Translations under genes and position numbers: made by a program
Shown: in pieces, positions 1-7,352 of the stretch
Layout of the letters: each line of letters starts with the position of its first letter
How positions within the stretch are numbered: the stretch's first letter is position 1
From: Pseudodesulfovibrio sp.
GTDB lineage: Bacteria; Desulfobacterota; Desulfovibrionia; Desulfovibrionales; Desulfovibrionaceae
Assembly: GCA_022712815.1 (NCBI GenBank)
Contig: JAFLJW010000443.1
Coordinates: 1 to 28,093, forward strand
Length of the DNA stretch: 28,093 bases
Direction: 5' to 3'
The notes under the pieces: generated by a model
The model's input: only the letters and a program-made list of their open reading frames with translations
Databases searched by the model: none
Told to the model about the DNA's origin: nothing

Positions 1-1
1 T

Positions 2-1174
2 GCCGGAGAACGAGGCGCAGCCGATGCCGAACGCGATATTCGCGGGTTTGCCATGAAATTCTACACCGAGGAAGGCAACTGGGATCTGGTCGGCAACAAC
101 ACGCCGGTCTTTTTCCTGCGTGACCCGCTCAAATTCCCGGACCTCAACCACGCCGTCAAACGCGACCCGCGCACGAACATGCGCAGTGCGAAGAACAACT
201 GGGATTTCTGGACCTCCTTGCCCGAGGCCCTGCATCAGGTGACCATCATCATGAGTGATCGCGGCATTCCGGCCAGCTATCGCCATATGCACGGGTTCGG
301 CAGCCACACCTTCAGTTTCATCAATGCGGACAACGAGCGGTATTGGGTCAAATTCCATTTCCACACCCAGCAGGGCATCAAGAACCTGACTGACGAGGAA
401 GCCGCAAAGCTCGTCGGCATGTGCCGCGAAAGCCATCAGCGCGACCTGTACGAGAGTATCGAGAAGGGCGAGTATCCCAAGTGGACCCTGTTCATCCAGA
501 TCATGCCGGAAAAGGAAGCCATGGATTGTCCGTACAATCCGTTCGATCTCTCAAAGGTCTGGTTCTACGGCGACTATCCGCTCATCGAAGTCGGCGAGTT
601 CGAGTTGAACAAAAACCCGGAAAACTACTTTGCCGAGGTCGAGCAATCGGCGTTCAATCCCGCCAGCATTGTTCCAGGCATCAGCTTCTCCCCGGACAAA
701 ATGCTCCAGGGACGACTTTTCTCCTACGGGGATGCCCAGCGGTATCGCCTGGGGGTCAACCACCACCTGATTCCGGTCAACGCCGCCCGCTGCCCGTTTC
801 ACAGCTATCATCGTGATGGCGCCATGCGGGTGGACGGCAACCATGGCAGCACCCTTGGGTATGAGCCGAACAGCTACGGAGAATGGCAGGAGCAACCGGA
901 CTTTGCCGAGCCGCCCCTGGAACTCGACGGCGCGGCAGACCACTGGGATCACCGGTCGGACGAGGATTACTACTCCCAGCCGGGCAAGCTCTTCAGGCTG
1001 ATGAGCCCGGCCCAGCAGGAAGTGCTGTTTTCCAATACGGCTGCTTCCATTGGTGATGCACCAAAGGAAATCCAGATACGCCACATCGGCAACTGCCTGA
1101 AAGCCGACCCGGCCTATGGCAAGGGGATCGCGGACGCCTTGAAAATTGACCTGTCAGAAGTTGAAAAAGGGTAA
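2..1174 (+). CDS. katA: Catalase, monofunctional heme type (5' end outside window)
   Basis: Haem catalase that dismutates hydrogen peroxide to water and oxygen, normally cytoplasmic. The reading frame is open from base 2, before the first ATG at 53, and the residues there (GERGAADAERDIRGF, then MKFYTEEGNW) are typical catalase core, so the gene starts upstream and about 390 C-terminal residues are visible. The proximal haem-ligand signature RLFSYGDAQRYRLG lies at about 711-752 and contains the axial tyrosine. The distal catalytic histidine lies upstream of the window. The C-terminus lacks the extra flavodoxin-like domain of large catalases, so this is a small-subunit enzyme of roughly the usual 480-500 residues. 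The gene ends 16 bases before a strong intrinsic terminator. In an anaerobe-like genome it would serve oxygen defence along with the rubrerythrin at 11.4-11.9 kb. Confidence 0.95.
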   Translation, partial: AGERGAADAERDIRGFAMKFYTEEGNWDLVGNNTPVFFLRDPLKFPDLNHAVKRDPRTNMRSAKNNWDFWTSLPEALHQVTIIMSDRGIPASYRHMHGFGSHTFSFINADNERYWVKFHFHTQQGIKNLTDEEAAKLVGMCRESHQRDLYESIEKGEYPKWTLFIQIMPEKEAMDCPYNPFDLSKVWFYGDYPLIEVGEFELNKNPENYFAEVEQSAFNPASIVPGISFSPDKMLQGRLFSYGDAQRYRLGVNHHLIPVNAARCPFHSYHRDGAMRVDGNHGSTLGYEPNSYGEWQEQPDFAEPPLELDGAADHWDHRSDEDYYSQPGKLFRLMSPAQQEVLFSNTAASIGDAPKEIQIRHIGNCLKADPAYGKGIADALKIDLSEVEKG

Positions 1175-1190
1175 CTGATCAAACTTGAAC

Positions 1191-1226
1191 AGGGAGCGTC
1201 CCACAAAAAAGGACGCTCCCTGTATT
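1191..1226 (+). terminator. Intrinsic terminator after catalase
   Basis: A perfect 11-bp inverted repeat (AGGGAGCGTCC, 1191-1201, and its complement at 1211-1221) with a 9-base A-rich loop, followed by a modest T-containing run. It sits directly after the catalase stop codon and separates catalase from the HD-GYP gene. Confidence 0.8.
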
Positions 1227-1312
1227 TTGGTAAATCTGTGTGGTGAAGTTTTGGAAAAACATGCTCACCCCGGATACCCATTATAAAGCGCTTGTCGCTA
1301 CTCCACGGAAAG

Positions 1313-1331
1313 GTTATTAGTACATAATAAC
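1313..1331. promoter_or_regulatory. Inverted repeat, candidate operator upstream of HD-GYP gene
   Basis: The 19 bases GTTATTAGTACATAATAAC form two perfect 7-bp arms around a 5-bp centre, 30 bp before the HD-GYP start. An embedded CATAAT could act as a -10 element, but I see no convincing -35 at the right distance. Size and symmetry suit a dimeric regulator site; the regulator is unknown. Confidence 0.4.
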
Positions 1332-1360
1332 TACTCCTGCCAACGGATAGGTACTGTGAT

Positions 1361-2446
1361 ATGATGATCGATTCCTGGGAAAAAGCCATGTCTGCCGAAG
1401 AATCGCGCAAGGCGATGAAAAATGACTCGGACCTGCTCTGGGAAGAGCCCTCTGATGACGGCCCCGAAGACGAAACCCCTGTGGTCGATGCCTCTTTGGA
1501 TGCCATGCCGGACAAAGTCTCCATACAGGAAGAGCTTCGCCGCGTGGACAAACTCTACGGCGAGGCCCTGGGGTATGCCCACGGGTTTATTGACGATGTC
1601 AGAAACGGGAAGCCCTTTGATTTCAATGAGGCCACCCCGCTGGTTAATGAATTCATCGACTCGGTCTTCAGGAACGAATCGGCAGCGGCAGCCATCAGCA
1701 AGCTCAAGGCATTCGACGAATATACCTACACCCACTGCATCAACGTCTCCATCCTGGCCGTGATCCTCGGCAAGCGGCTCGGATATTCACGCGACAGGCT
1801 TGAACTGCTCGGTATTGCGGGTATTTTTCATGATGTGGGTAAATCGGTCATCCCTGAGATCATCCTTAACAAGCCGGGCAAGCTTTCCAAAACCGAAATG
1901 AACATCATGCGGACCCACCCCCTGCGCGGTTACCAGATTCTCAAGGACCAACCCGGCATTGCCAATGAGGTGTTGCGCGGCTGTCTGGAGCATCACGAAA
2001 AATTCGACGGCAGTGGTTACCCTCGGGGTCTCAGGGGAAATCAAATCAGCGATTTTTCCCGTTTGCTCACGGTGGTGGATGTCTATGACGCCCTGACCAG
2101 CAAGCGGGTTTACAAGGCCCCCATGCCGCCCGGTAAGGTTCTGGGCATGATGTACAAATGGCGGGTGACCGATTTCCATCCCAATGTAGTGGAAGAGTTC
2201 ATCAAGAGCCTGGGTGTCTACCCGGTGGGAAGCTTCGTGCGCTTAAGCTCCGGCAATCACGCCGTGGTGGTGGACCACAATACCTCCGACCCCCTGAACC
2301 CGTCCATCCGTGTGGTCTACGACAACAAAATGCACCAAATCCCGATGACCACCGTCAACCTGTCCGACAAAGACGTTGAACTCAAAATCACTGATGTCAT
2401 CAATCCCGACGAATACAAGGTAGATATTTACAAACTCATCCAGTGA
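1361..2446 (+). CDS. HD-GYP domain c-di-GMP phosphodiesterase
   Basis: Predicted cytoplasmic phosphodiesterase that hydrolyses cyclic di-GMP. The HD-GYP hallmarks are intact: HDVGK at residues 157-161, HHEKFDGSGYP at 211-221, and conserved downstream D240/D243 in VVDVYDALTSKRVYK. The N-terminal ~105 residues contain an acidic linker and a segment resembling the DUF3391-type region that often precedes HD-GYP. There is no receiver domain and no membrane segment. About 75 residues follow the HD-GYP core and look like a small beta-rich domain. The start is uncertain: ATG 1361 has a weak ribosome site, while ATG 1388 (protein starting MSAEESRK) has GGGA at a better distance. It stands alone between the catalase terminator and the convergent regulator gene, and has its own candidate operator at 1313-1331. 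Confidence 0.93.
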   Translation: MMIDSWEKAMSAEESRKAMKNDSDLLWEEPSDDGPEDETPVVDASLDAMPDKVSIQEELRRVDKLYGEALGYAHGFIDDVRNGKPFDFNEATPLVNEFIDSVFRNESAAAAISKLKAFDEYTYTHCINVSILAVILGKRLGYSRDRLELLGIAGIFHDVGKSVIPEIILNKPGKLSKTEMNIMRTHPLRGYQILKDQPGIANEVLRGCLEHHEKFDGSGYPRGLRGNQISDFSRLLTVVDVYDALTSKRVYKAPMPPGKVLGMMYKWRVTDFHPNVVEEFIKSLGVYPVGSFVRLSSGNHAVVVDHNTSDPLNPSIRVVYDNKMHQIPMTTVNLSDKDVELKITDVINPDEYKVDIYKLIQ

Positions 2447-2595
2447 CGATTGATCCTGAGACTTCATAACCGGAAAGTGGCAGGCAAAACGCCAGACAGA
2501 AGGTATATTGACATCGGCAATCATTACAATCTGTTAAAATGTGTTTCCTAACCGGACAGCCATGTTATCAAAAGTACGCTTGGGCCGGATGAACC

Positions 2596-3156
2596 TTAAA
2601 ACGTAGGAGGAGTGTTCACCCAGATGATGCGCGCTTTCTTCGAACCATTGTTGGCATAACGATGGGCTTTTTCAGACTGAAAGAAAAAGGAATCACCTTC
2701 ATTAAGATGGACGCTTTTCCCATCGACCACTAAATCCAGCTCGCCTTCAAGGACATACCCGACCTCTTCTCCCTCATGGCTAATATCGACATCGGTCTTC
2801 CCGCCAGGCTCAACTATATGAATATGAGCCTGCAACAAGTGTTCACTCTGCCTACTCATGAGGGCTTCAAGCGATACTCCATGACTCGGGCTGAGATTAC
2901 CCATTATTGGGCGCTGCCCTTTGCGCAACACAAATCTATTATCATTTTCTTCAATAAACAGATGCCCGATGGAGACATTCAAGGCACTGGCCAAACGGTG
3001 CAAAAGATTCAACGAAGGATTACCCTTCCCGTTTTCTATCTTGGAAATAGCACTCTCCGAACAATCAGCCTTGCCTGCCAAAGCATGCAAACTGAGACCT
3101 GCAGAGCTTCTGATCTTCTTTAACCGTCTTCCCAATTCCAAGCGATCCTGATCCAT
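2596..3156 (-). CDS. XRE-family regulator with C-terminal cupin domain
   Basis: Transcription regulator of 186 residues. An N-terminal helix-turn-helix (about residues 7-63, with LSLHALAGKADCSESAISKIE) is joined to a C-terminal cupin sensor barrel (about 110-183, with HEGEEVGYVLEGELDLVVDG and EGDSFFFQSEKAHRY). Members of this family (PuuR/SutR-like) usually regulate uptake or breakdown of a small nitrogen or sulfur compound that binds the cupin. The ATG at 3156 has GGGAG eight bases upstream. It is divergent from the ABC transporter/amidase genes across a 694-bp gap holding repeated TAATG/CATTA motifs, so it is the obvious candidate regulator of that operon and of itself. Ligand not predictable from sequence. 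Confidence 0.92.
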   Translation of the reverse strand: MDQDRLELGRRLKKIRSSAGLSLHALAGKADCSESAISKIENGKGNPSLNLLHRLASALNVSIGHLFIEENDNRFVLRKGQRPIMGNLSPSHGVSLEALMSRQSEHLLQAHIHIVEPGGKTDVDISHEGEEVGYVLEGELDLVVDGKSVHLNEGDSFFFQSEKAHRYANNGSKKARIIWVNTPPTF

Positions 3157-3294
3157 TTCAACAACTCCCGAGAATTTCTACCATTTGTGTGCGGACCGAT
3201 TCAACTCATTAGTTGCTTACGGGTAATAAAAAAACCTCGGCAATCCACTGTATTTGATCCCAGATTCAATGGACCACACGACTATATATAATCT

Positions 3295-3369
3295 TAATGA
3301 TAATGAAATACACTTTTTCTCACCAAAAACCCAACGACACCAAGCATTATTGTATCGATAATGCATTAT
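3295..3369. promoter_or_regulatory. Cluster of TAATG/CATTA half-sites, candidate operator
   Basis: TAATG occurs at 3295-3299 and 3301-3305 as a direct repeat. GCATTAT (3344-3350) and ATAATGC (3358-3364) form a perfect 7-7-7 inverted repeat, and ATAATGCATTAT at 3358-3369 is a perfect 12-bp palindrome sharing a half-site with it. The arrangement suits cooperative binding by a dimeric regulator such as the neighbouring XRE-cupin protein. The first part (3293-3311) also matches 12 of 19 positions of the Fur consensus, a weaker alternative. Confidence 0.4.
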
Positions 3370-3579
3370 GTATCAGCAGGAAAGAATTTTGACAAATTTT
3401 ACTGGCAGTAAACATTCTTGTCACAGAAAAAACAAAAAGCAGTACTAATTATACAGTTTTGTAAAAAGATTCCAAAGCTTAGAACCCGAACAGAAGTTGA
3501 AATGTTCACCTTAAACCACTGTAAATATTATTAATTCAAATTTTTATATCTCTCTTCAAAGCATCTTTCAACACTTGGT

Positions 3580-3750
3580 ATGCTTTCTGCTTTTCTTGAC
3601 TCCCAGGAAAGGTCGCATCGGTTGGAAGTGGTAATTCGGGAAAATAGCAGCCCGCCAATCAAGCAAATGATTTTAAGGTCAAGTTTTGAATTTCAACGAG
3701 CAGAGGAGGCATTGGCGAACGATAGCAACAAGGCATTTATGGCTGGCTAG
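3580..3750 (+). CDS. Possible small protein or gene remnant (56 aa)
   Basis: An ATG-initiated frame of 56 codons begins MLSAFLDSQERSHRLEV and ends SNKAFMAG before TAG. The inner part has a plausible protein-like composition (charged helices, FEFQRAEEALANDSNKAF), and codons from about 3598 onward are richer in GC than the surrounding DNA. No Shine-Dalgarno sequence precedes the ATG and I recognise no family. It could be a small gene, a leader peptide, or the tail of a decayed gene whose 5' part is gone. Low confidence that it is translated. Confidence 0.25.
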   Translation: MLSAFLDSQERSHRLEVVIRENSSPPIKQMILRSSFEFQRAEEALANDSNKAFMAG

Positions 3751-3850
3751 GAATCCGAGGAAGCAAAATTATGCGTCTTCTCATTAGAACAAATTTCTGA
3801 AGATTGTATCGGCTTTCAGCCTGTAAAAACGAAAACCTAAGGATATTACA

Positions 3851-5029
3851 ATGAAAACATTCAATCAAAAAATCGCCATCACGTGCATTGCTGTTGCCGT
3901 GATGACTTTTTCATTAGTCGCAGCACCCAACTTCGCGAATGCCAAGGATATTGTAAAAGTTGCATTCATTGGACCTTTGACTGGCGGCGTAAGTGCCAAC
4001 GGAATTGGCGGCAGAAACTCTGCCGAACTGGCTGTTAAGGTTCGCAATGAAGATCCTGCTGCTAAATACACTTATGAATTTGTTGGCATGGATGACGAAT
4101 GCAAGCCCAACGTTGGTGTTCAGGTTGCAACCAAAATCGCATCCGACAAACGCATCGTCGGGGCAGTTGCTCACTACTGCTCTGCTGTAGCTTTGAGCGC
4201 AGTCAAAATTTATCACCGCTTCGGCCTTCCCGTCATTGTTTGGGGCGCAGTGCATCCTGACGTCACTTACGGCAACAAGTTTAATGAAATCTTCCGTGTC
4301 AACGGAACAATGATCAACCAGAACGAAACTGCTGCAAAGTTCATGACCAGTAACGGATACAAAAAATTCGTCATCATCAATGACACAACTGATTACGGCA
4401 AAGCCCACAAGGAGTACTTCAGCAAGTTTATCGTTGAAAACGGCGGCGAAATCATCGAATCCTTCGGCGTAACTGCTGACCAGCAGGACTTCACTGCCGA
4501 GCTGACCAAGATTAAGAAACTGGACCCGGAAGTCATCTACTTCGGCGGCCTGACACCCGTCGGTGTTAGAATCAGGTCTCAGATGAACAAGCTTGGAATC
4601 AATGCCCAGTTCGAAGGTACTTCCGGCCTCAAGTCTGACGCATACATTGAAGGTCTTGGAGACCTATCTGAAGGCACTCTTTCCTTCATCGAAGGTGCTC
4701 CTCTGGAAAAGCTTCCCGGTGGCGAATTCTTCAGCAGCGAATACACAAAAGTAGGATATGACCAAGCTGCTGAGTCTTACGGACCGTTCGCATACGCCGC
4801 TATGAACCTGCTACTCGATACCATTGAAGAAAAAGGCCCCAACCGCAAAGCTGTGGTCAAGGCACTGAACGCCCCTGCCGAATATGACAGCATCATCGGA
4901 AAGATCGACTTTGACGATCACGGACAGAACACCGTTGCCGCAATCTCGAAATATGTTGTTCAAGATGGCAAATGGGTTCTTTGGGAAGACAGTGAATACG
5001 CAAGCGGAAAGCGTAGCCTGAAAAAATAA
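3851..5029 (+). CDS. ABC transporter periplasmic substrate-binding protein (LivJ/HAAT family)
   Basis: Periplasmic binding protein of the branched-chain amino acid/amide (HAAT, Peripla_BP_6) family, 392 residues. Residues 1-32 form a signal peptide ending ANFANA, followed by the mature start KDIVKVAFIGPLTGG, the canonical first strand and loop of the family. Two cysteines (in DDECKPN and AHYCSAV) sit where LivJ-type proteins form a disulfide. Members bind amino acids, short amides, urea or aromatic acids, so family alone does not fix the ligand. The gene is first in the operon; AAGGA lies about eight bases before the ATG. A strong hairpin follows it, consistent with extra expression of the binding protein over the membrane parts. 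Confidence 0.94.
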   Translation: MKTFNQKIAITCIAVAVMTFSLVAAPNFANAKDIVKVAFIGPLTGGVSANGIGGRNSAELAVKVRNEDPAAKYTYEFVGMDDECKPNVGVQVATKIASDKRIVGAVAHYCSAVALSAVKIYHRFGLPVIVWGAVHPDVTYGNKFNEIFRVNGTMINQNETAAKFMTSNGYKKFVIINDTTDYGKAHKEYFSKFIVENGGEIIESFGVTADQQDFTAELTKIKKLDPEVIYFGGLTPVGVRIRSQMNKLGINAQFEGTSGLKSDAYIEGLGDLSEGTLSFIEGAPLEKLPGGEFFSSEYTKVGYDQAAESYGPFAYAAMNLLLDTIEEKGPNRKAVVKALNAPAEYDSIIGKIDFDDHGQNTVAAISKYVVQDGKWVLWEDSEYASGKRSLKK

Positions 5030-5040
5030 CCGAACCAAAG

Positions 5041-5071
5041 GAGAGGCTGGCAGCAAGTCTGCCGGCCTCTC
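5041..5071 (+). other. Intercistronic hairpin after binding-protein gene
   Basis: GAGAGGC at 5041-5047 pairs with GCCTCTC at 5065-5071, extended by TGGCAG/CTGCCG with one G-U pair to a 13-bp stem and 5-base loop. No T-run follows, so it is unlikely to be a full terminator. Hairpins in this position commonly protect the upstream binding-protein mRNA or cause partial termination, which would account for transporter stoichiometry (inference). Confidence 0.6.
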
Positions 5072-5262
5072 AATACAATCCCTGTTGGATAATGATGCTG
5101 AACTTCTTGCGCGCCCGTAGGCTGATGAGAATAGATGGGACAGCAACCGGCTCCACAGTAAAACCGCACAGATTAAAAACTAACGTATCAAATTTTAAAC
5201 AAGAATGCGGCCCTTGGAGAAGGGAGCCCCCTTTCAAAATCGCATCTAAGGGAGAAGTGAAA

Positions 5263-6186
5263 ATGGATATTAGTTTATTAGCACAATTCACAGTTAACGG
5301 CCTAATGCTCGGCATGATGTACGCGCTGGTAGCTGTTGGATTCACACTATTTTTTGGAGTTCTAGACATCATTGTTTTTTCACATGGTGACGTTGTCATG
5401 GTAGGAGCCTTTGCAGCTCTTACAGGACATTATTGGCTAACCGGCATTTATCCGGACATGTCCATGTGGGTAGAGCTGTTTTTCATCAGTTGTATAAGTA
5501 TCATTACAGTAGCGGCCTTCGGCATGATAATGGCGAAAACCATGATATTACGACTACGATCAGCATCCCCGCTCAACACATTGCTTGCAACCATGATGCT
5601 CGGAACCGTTCTGCGCGAAGCAGTCAGACTCTTTTTCCCCGGCGGTTCAAACCCCAAACCGTTTCCGGTACTGCTTCCAGATATCAGTGCCTCATTTGGC
5701 GATTTCACTCTCCGTTTTGACAGTGTCATTCTCTTTGTTCTCGGAGCATTGCTGATTGTCTCGCTACACCTTTTAATTACCAAAACCAAACTTGGCATGG
5801 CTATTCGAGCCGTGGCACAGGATGAGGAAACAGCCCGGCTCATGGGAGTCAACTTCACCCTAATCGTCCTTATCACCTTTGCCATAGGCTCGGCTGTTGC
5901 CGCTTTTGCCGGAGTAATGAACGGACTCTATTACAACGAAATCAACTTTGGAATGGGTCTGCTACTTGGAGCAATAGGCTTTAGTGCAGCGATCATTGGT
6001 GGTCTTGGCAATATTTACGGCGCAATCCTAGGCGGATTCCTATTTGCCGGTCTACAGACTCTAGGTGCTGTCGCCATGCCTTTTGCCAGTGCATACAAAG
6101 ATGTTTTTGCCTTCGGCGTCGTGATTCTCATAATGGCATGGAAACCGACCGGGCTCATTGCAGAGAAGACGAGTGAAAGGGTATAA
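5263..6186 (+). CDS. ABC transporter permease, LivH family
   Basis: Inner-membrane permease of the branched-chain amino acid/amide transporter family, 307 residues from this start. It opens with the family-typical N-terminus (FTVNGLMLGMMYALVAVGFT), has several hydrophobic segments, and carries the EAA-like cytoplasmic loop around AIRAVAQDEETARLMGVN and the typical C-terminal GGLGNIYGAILGGFL. I chose ATG 5263 because GGGAGAAG lies just upstream and the length fits. The frame is open 57 codons further back to 5092, but that stretch does not look like LivH. The roughly 190 bases after the hairpin at 5071 therefore form a long untranslated spacer. Confidence 0.93.
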   Translation: MDISLLAQFTVNGLMLGMMYALVAVGFTLFFGVLDIIVFSHGDVVMVGAFAALTGHYWLTGIYPDMSMWVELFFISCISIITVAAFGMIMAKTMILRLRSASPLNTLLATMMLGTVLREAVRLFFPGGSNPKPFPVLLPDISASFGDFTLRFDSVILFVLGALLIVSLHLLITKTKLGMAIRAVAQDEETARLMGVNFTLIVLITFAIGSAVAAFAGVMNGLYYNEINFGMGLLLGAIGFSAAIIGGLGNIYGAILGGFLFAGLQTLGAVAMPFASAYKDVFAFGVVILIMAWKPTGLIAEKTSERV

Positions 6187-6188
6187 TC

Positions 6189-7352
6189 ATGAGTACTAAT
6201 ACAACAAACAGTTTGTCTGGGGTGCTCTGTTCCTTCGCATTTGCCGGAGTAATCACTGCACTGATGACAGCAATATTCATTGTCGAATCTCAACTGCTTA
6301 TCGCTGGAGTCCTGCTTGGGACCATCGGTGCAATCGTCATATCCTCCAAGTTTGGCGTCACAAGCATAATTCTCAAATCTCTCGGAGAAAATGAGAATCT
6401 ATCCAATGCCCTGGCCGTTCTGGTCACTCTCGCACTAATAGTGATCTTCTACGATGATCACTATGTCCTTTTCATACTCTGTACCATTCTACTTTACAGC
6501 GTCACCGTGCTGGGACTCAATATCCAGCTAGGATACGCAGGACTCATCAACTTCAGTGGAGCCGCCTTTTTCGGCGTTGGCGGTTACACCGCAGCAGTAT
6601 TGTCCCAATATCACTCAATACCTCCAATTCTAACCTTGGTCATTGGTGGAATTATTGCTGCCATCGTCGGCTCTATCCTCTTGCTTCCGATACTGAGAAC
6701 ATCTGGACATTATAGCGCATTAGTCACATTGGCATTCGCGCTGCTCTTCAAGGTCTTCCTTGATGTCAATGACTCACTTGGCGGTGCCCAAGGTGTGGAT
6801 GTAGGTTCATTCACCCTCTTTGGGTGGGATTTCGGTAACGACATAACAATTGGCAGTTACGATGTATCCTTTTATGTACCATATGTACTGGCATCCCTAG
6901 TCATGCTGTGCGTAGTCTTCTTCTTTGTCCGCCGCATTGAACGATCTTGGATCGGACTGTGTCTTGATTCCGTACGCATTGACGAAGTTTCATCAAGCTG
7001 TTTTGGAATCAACATCGTTCGTTGGAAGATCGTAGCATTCACCATCGGCAATTTCGTTGCCGGTTTGAGCGGAGCTTTGTACGCCAGCATCCTTGGCTAC
7101 ATCAGCCCTGCCAACTTCTCCTTCGGAGACTCCCTCATGTTCCTGTCAATCCTGCTGCTTGGCGGAATCGGAAACCTGTGGGGAACAATCATTGCCACCG
7201 CTATAGTTGTTGTCCTTCCTGAAAAATTCCAAGTCATTCAGGAATACCGTTTATTCATCTACTCAACGTTGGTTCTCCTGATGATTGTATATCGTCCCGT
7301 TGGACTCTTACCCAGAAAAACCAGGACATACCGCCCCGGAGAATCATCATGA
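6189..7352 (+). CDS. ABC transporter permease, LivM family
   Basis: Second inner-membrane permease of the transporter, 387 residues. The LivM hallmark GYAGLINFSGAAFFGVGGYT is present, as is the conserved C-terminal block with GGIGNLWGTIIATAIVVVLP. The N-terminal ~90 residues add extra hydrophobic segments, giving a somewhat longer protein than many LivM homologues. The start lies two bases after the LivH stop with GAAAGGG upstream. The stop overlaps the next gene by four bases (ATGA), implying translational coupling with the LivG-like ATPase. Confidence 0.93.
   Translation: MSTNTTNSLSGVLCSFAFAGVITALMTAIFIVESQLLIAGVLLGTIGAIVISSKFGVTSIILKSLGENENLSNALAVLVTLALIVIFYDDHYVLFILCTILLYSVTVLGLNIQLGYAGLINFSGAAFFGVGGYTAAVLSQYHSIPPILTLVIGGIIAAIVGSILLLPILRTSGHYSALVTLAFALLFKVFLDVNDSLGGAQGVDVGSFTLFGWDFGNDITIGSYDVSFYVPYVLASLVMLCVVFFFVRRIERSWIGLCLDSVRIDEVSSSCFGINIVRWKIVAFTIGNFVAGLSGALYASILGYISPANFSFGDSLMFLSILLLGGIGNLWGTIIATAIVVVLPEKFQVIQEYRLFIYSTLVLLMIVYRPVGLLPRKTRTYRPGESS

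Larger units (their letters stand above)
3157..3850. other. AT-rich regulatory intergenic region
   Basis: A 694-bp gap between the divergent XRE-cupin gene and the ABC transporter binding protein. It is clearly more AT-rich than any gene in the window. Contents I can name: direct repeats of TAATG at 3295-3305, an inverted repeat and 12-bp palindrome at 3344-3369, a TTGACA hexamer at 3389-3394 without a good -10, a poor sigma-54-like element at 3575-3591, and a 56-codon open frame at 3580-3750. No RNA gene or mobile element was recognised. Confidence 0.7.

Noticed and set aside
3575..3591. Sigma-54 promoter for the transporter operon
   Set aside because: GG and GC have the right spacing, but three consensus positions are wrong, the start would be about 250 bases from the gene, and no sigma-54 activator gene is nearby. 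Kept only as a note in the small-frame finding.
5092..5262. N-terminal extension of the LivH-like permease
   Set aside because: No ribosome site at the upstream ATG, the residues do not resemble LivH, and ATG 5263 has a strong site and the expected N-terminus.
5072..5262. Cobalamin or other riboswitch in the spacer before livH
   Set aside because: The stretch has a few GC-rich fragments but no recognisable conserved box of a known riboswitch class.
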